From Paraflavisolibacter caeni (GTDB taxonomy: Bacteria; Bacteroidota; Bacteroidia; Chitinophagales; Chitinophagaceae): a stretch of DNA of 64,000 nt. Below are positions 61,905 through 64,000 of the stretch, in pieces (positions within the stretch are counted from its first letter, which is position 1; each line of letters begins with the position of its first letter). Location: the NCBI RefSeq assembly GCF_025628885.1, contig NZ_JAOTIF010000024.1:1-64000 (forward strand), read 5' to 3'. The notes beneath the pieces are model-generated. The model worked only from the letters and a program-made list of their open reading frames with translations. It searched no databases and was not told the origin of the DNA. The position numbers and the translations under genes were made by a program.

Positions 61905-62753
61905 TTATTTTGAAAGTAAGAAGCTGGGGGATTTACCTGTATATTTTTTGAACACGGTACTGAAATACTGTGGTGAAGAGAATTCAAGTTCATAAGCAAG
62001 TTCAGAAAGGGAAATGTCCGGATCATTCTTAATCTTTTCAATGGCAAATTCAACTTTTTTGCGTTGTATAAAATCGCCAGGTGTGAACCCCGTTACCTCT
62101 TTGAAAAAATTTTTAAATCGTGACTCCGAAAGGTGTATCTCATTGGCCAATTGGATGATGGAAATATGACCTGGAATATGATTATCAATATAATTCAAGA
62201 CTCTCTGTAATCTCAAATTATCCGTTTCATTTTTGTTGTTTTCCATGTAATCCAACAATGAAAGTATAAGCGACTGAATAGCCAGAGAAATGCGTATTTT
62301 TTTCAAATGCTGTGGTTCTTTTTTGTCTAGGATCAGGAAGATGTCTTCCAGTATTTTCTTAAGCTTTTTCCCGCCTTTAAAATGTCTAATATTCATCGCA
62401 ATCAAGTATTTACAAAGCAAAGCGAGATTGTCTGAAGAATTAGTATTGACTTTGATGATCAGCCAGTATAAAACTCCTTTTTCCTCGGGATGCTCGCCTG
62501 AACCATGTTCCTCTCCGGGATAGTTAATAAAAATATCTCCTCCTTTTACCAGGTATTTTTCACCGCTTACTTCAAAATATTGGCTACCCTTGTCATAATA
62601 ACAAATTTCAATCATGTCCTTATGCACATGGCTGGGTAGTTTGCTTTCAGACCTGTTGTAATTATATCTTCCCAGTACCTGCAGATCATTAAAGCCAAAT
62701 TTCCTGAAGTCTATGATTCGCCGGTTGCGGGTTGATTTAATATCGAGTTGCAT
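61905..62753 (-). CDS. AraC family regulator with cupin sensor domain
   Basis: A 282-residue regulator. The N-terminal cupin domain (about 25-105) has LPSHVHKDMIEICYYDKGSQ and GGDIFINYPGEEHGSGEHPE, the arrangement of sugar-sensing AraC proteins. The C-terminal DNA-binding domain (about 185-282) has two helix-turn-helix units: IQLANEIHLSESRFKNFFKE and LSELAYELEFSSPQYFSTVF, ending KYTGKSPSFLLSK. It is divergent from the GH89 gene at 63086 and lies 63 nt before the PhyH remnant in the same direction, so it may regulate both. Confidence 0.9.
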   Translation of the reverse strand: MQLDIKSTRNRRIIDFRKFGFNDLQVLGRYNYNRSESKLPSHVHKDMIEICYYDKGSQYFEVSGEKYLVKGGDIFINYPGEEHGSGEHPEEKGVLYWLIIKVNTNSSDNLALLCKYLIAMNIRHFKGGKKLKKILEDIFLILDKKEPQHLKKIRISLAIQSLILSLLDYMENNKNETDNLRLQRVLNYIDNHIPGHISIIQLANEIHLSESRFKNFFKEVTGFTPGDFIQRKKVEFAIEKIKNDPDISLSELAYELEFSSPQYFSTVFKKYTGKSPSFLLSK

Positions 62754-63085
62754 ATAAAGGATTAAAAAGAATCTTTAGCGTTCTATCATTTATAATTTAG
62801 TACTACGATACAATTATATACAATCTTTTATTGTCAGAAAATTTAAATTCGCCCCGATTTTTCAATTTTTATATCAACGATATGCTTAAAGTATGTGAAT
62901 GAGTTCTACAGCTTTTAATGTTCTGAATTTTTATGATACTCATCTAACACTAAAATATTCATATCTTCCTGTAAAGGTGTTATAAACATTGATATACTGT
63001 TTGGTAATATGGCTGCCCAAACTATTGTATTATCACATGCTTGTGAAAATTGAAACTTAATTAAATATTTATTCAATTATCAAAA
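62754..63085. other. Divergent intergenic region between araC-type and GH89 genes
   Basis: Three hundred and thirty AT-rich bases that must hold the promoters of both genes. I could not identify a convincing -33/-7 pair or operator palindrome. Confidence 0.4.
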
Positions 63086-64000
63086 ATGAAATTCCGGAAA
63101 GTTATTATCTCCTTCATTGTTTTTTTCTTCTTCGTGGCTGCCGCAAAAGCTCAACCTGTTTATGAATCGGTGAAAGAGTTAGCACAGCGACGTGTGCCCT
63201 GGCTGGCAGAAAAAATTTTATTTTCATCTATACCGAAAGAAAATGGGAGGGATGTTTTCATTCTGCAGACAAAAATAACCGGCTTACTATATCTGCGTCG
63301 GGAGCAAATGCAGCCGCCAAAGGGCTTGGATATTATCTTAAAAATTATTGCCATCGATCCATGTCGCACATGGGAGACAATCTTGCGCCTGTTGTAAATC
63401 TTCCAGAGATAACTGAACCGGTTAAAATTGTATCCAATGCGGAAGTTCGTTTTGCATTGAACTATTGCACCATTAATTATACCATGAGTTTTTATGGATG
63501 GAAGGACTGGGAGCATGAACTGGACTGGATGGCCCTGAACGGAGTAAACCTTTTATTGGCACCAACAGGCATGGAAGCAGTTTGGCAAAGCACTTTGAGA
63601 AAGTTAGGTTATAACGAAAAAGAAATTTTGCAGTTTATAGCAGGGCCTGCTTTTACAAGCTGGTGGCTTATGGGAAATTTAGAAGGTTGGGGCGGACCAG
63701 TCACACAAGGCATGATTGATCAACAGGTGGTTTTGCAGAAAAAAATATTGGGAAGAATGAAGACATTGGGCATGCAACCGGTAATGCAGGGTTTTTATGG
63801 TATGGCGCCAACTACTTTAAAAGATAAAGGAATTAACGTGTTGGAGCAGGGCAAATGGGCAGGTGGTTTTCAACGTCCCGCTTTTTTAAAACCTGATGAT
63901 CACTTTAAAAAGATCGCAGGCATTTATTATGATGAGATGAAAAAGTTATATGGTAGTAATCTACACTATTTCGCCGGTGATCCTTTTCATGAAGGCGGAA
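63086..64000 (+). pseudogene. GH89 alpha-N-acetylglucosaminidase (NAGLU family), frameshifted and cut by window end
   Basis: The ATG at 63086 opens a signal peptide (to about 22, AKAQP) and the N-terminal domain, VKELAQRRVPWLAEKILFSS. In frame one it ends at 63397 after nonsense sequence. From 63271 another frame gives the normal continuation, LTISASGANAAAKGLGYYLK, then MSHMGDNLAPV and the barrel (YTMSFYGWKDWEHELDWMAL; GMQPVMQGFYGM) to the window end. Adding one A to the AAAAA run at 63271-63275 restores QTKNNRLTISASGANAA exactly. It is a real frameshift or a homopolymer error. It would hydrolyse alpha-linked GlcNAc in the periplasm. Confidence 0.82.

Noticed and set aside
1-64000. tRNA, rRNA, CRISPR array, replication origin, complete insertion sequence
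   Set aside because: No cloverleaf-like or rRNA segments, no regularly spaced repeats, and no transposase with inverted ends were seen by eye; a covariance-model scan would settle small RNAs.

Overview
The window looks like chromosomal DNA of a Bacteroidota species, most likely of the Chitinophagaceae. It has a SusC/SusD pair with glycoside hydrolases, a split sensor of the hybrid two-component type, a HYC_CC_PP protein beside copper-efflux genes, promoter-like TAnnTTTG elements, and few Shine-Dalgarno sequences. No rRNA, tRNA, CRISPR array or intact mobile element was seen.

Layout. (1) 1-3.6 kb: partial AI-2E-type transporter, small hypothetical genes and a truncated hemG-like gene. (2) 3.65-13.35 kb: two parallel electrophile/quinone-stress cassettes, each with an HxlR regulator transcribed divergently from the enzymes. 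Cassette A has isochorismatase-like hydrolase, NmrA-like protein, SDRs, Old Yellow Enzyme and pirin. Cassette B has DsbA/FrnE-like and DoxX-like proteins plus decayed pirin and isochorismatase copies. (3) 13.4-14.4 kb: a graveyard of integrase, ISL3-type transposase and histidine-kinase fragments. (4) 14.4-22.9 kb: an Omp85-like protein, topoisomerase III, and a visibly more GC-rich succinate dehydrogenase operon of the mycobacterial Sdh1 type. (5) 23.4-28.9 kb: two small envelope proteins, a ferritin-VIT fusion, and a sulfur cluster (TauE/SafE, metallo-beta-lactamase-rhodanese, YeeE). (6) 29-36.8 kb: M28 peptidase, GH20 hexosaminidase, TPR adenylate cyclase, a gene fragment and a GH13 enzyme. 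(7) 37.1-47.4 kb: copper/silver resistance locus with a CusA-type pump (frameshifted), CusC-like and two CusB-like proteins, a DUF3347 lipoprotein and a CopB-type ATPase. (8) 47.5-61.4 kb: a polysaccharide utilization locus with separate sensor kinase and AraC-type response regulator, SusC, SusD, a clan GH-A hydrolase and two GH43-like proteins. (9) 61.6-64 kb: a deleted PhyH gene, an AraC regulator and the start of a GH89 gene.

The most notable unexplained signal is in the sulfur cluster. Three near-identical palindromes (CGTGA-N6-TCACG) sit upstream of tauE, the MBL-rhodanese gene and yeeE. In all three the palindrome ends exactly 25 nt before a TTTGCA element, the geometry expected of a class II Crp/Fnr-type activator. 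No such regulator gene is in the window.

A second theme is gene decay. Several genes keep their two ends but have lost the middle (an SDR, a PhyH-type oxygenase, probably the second YeeE half), and two large genes are frameshifted at poly-A runs (the CusA pump and GH89), which could also be assembly errors.
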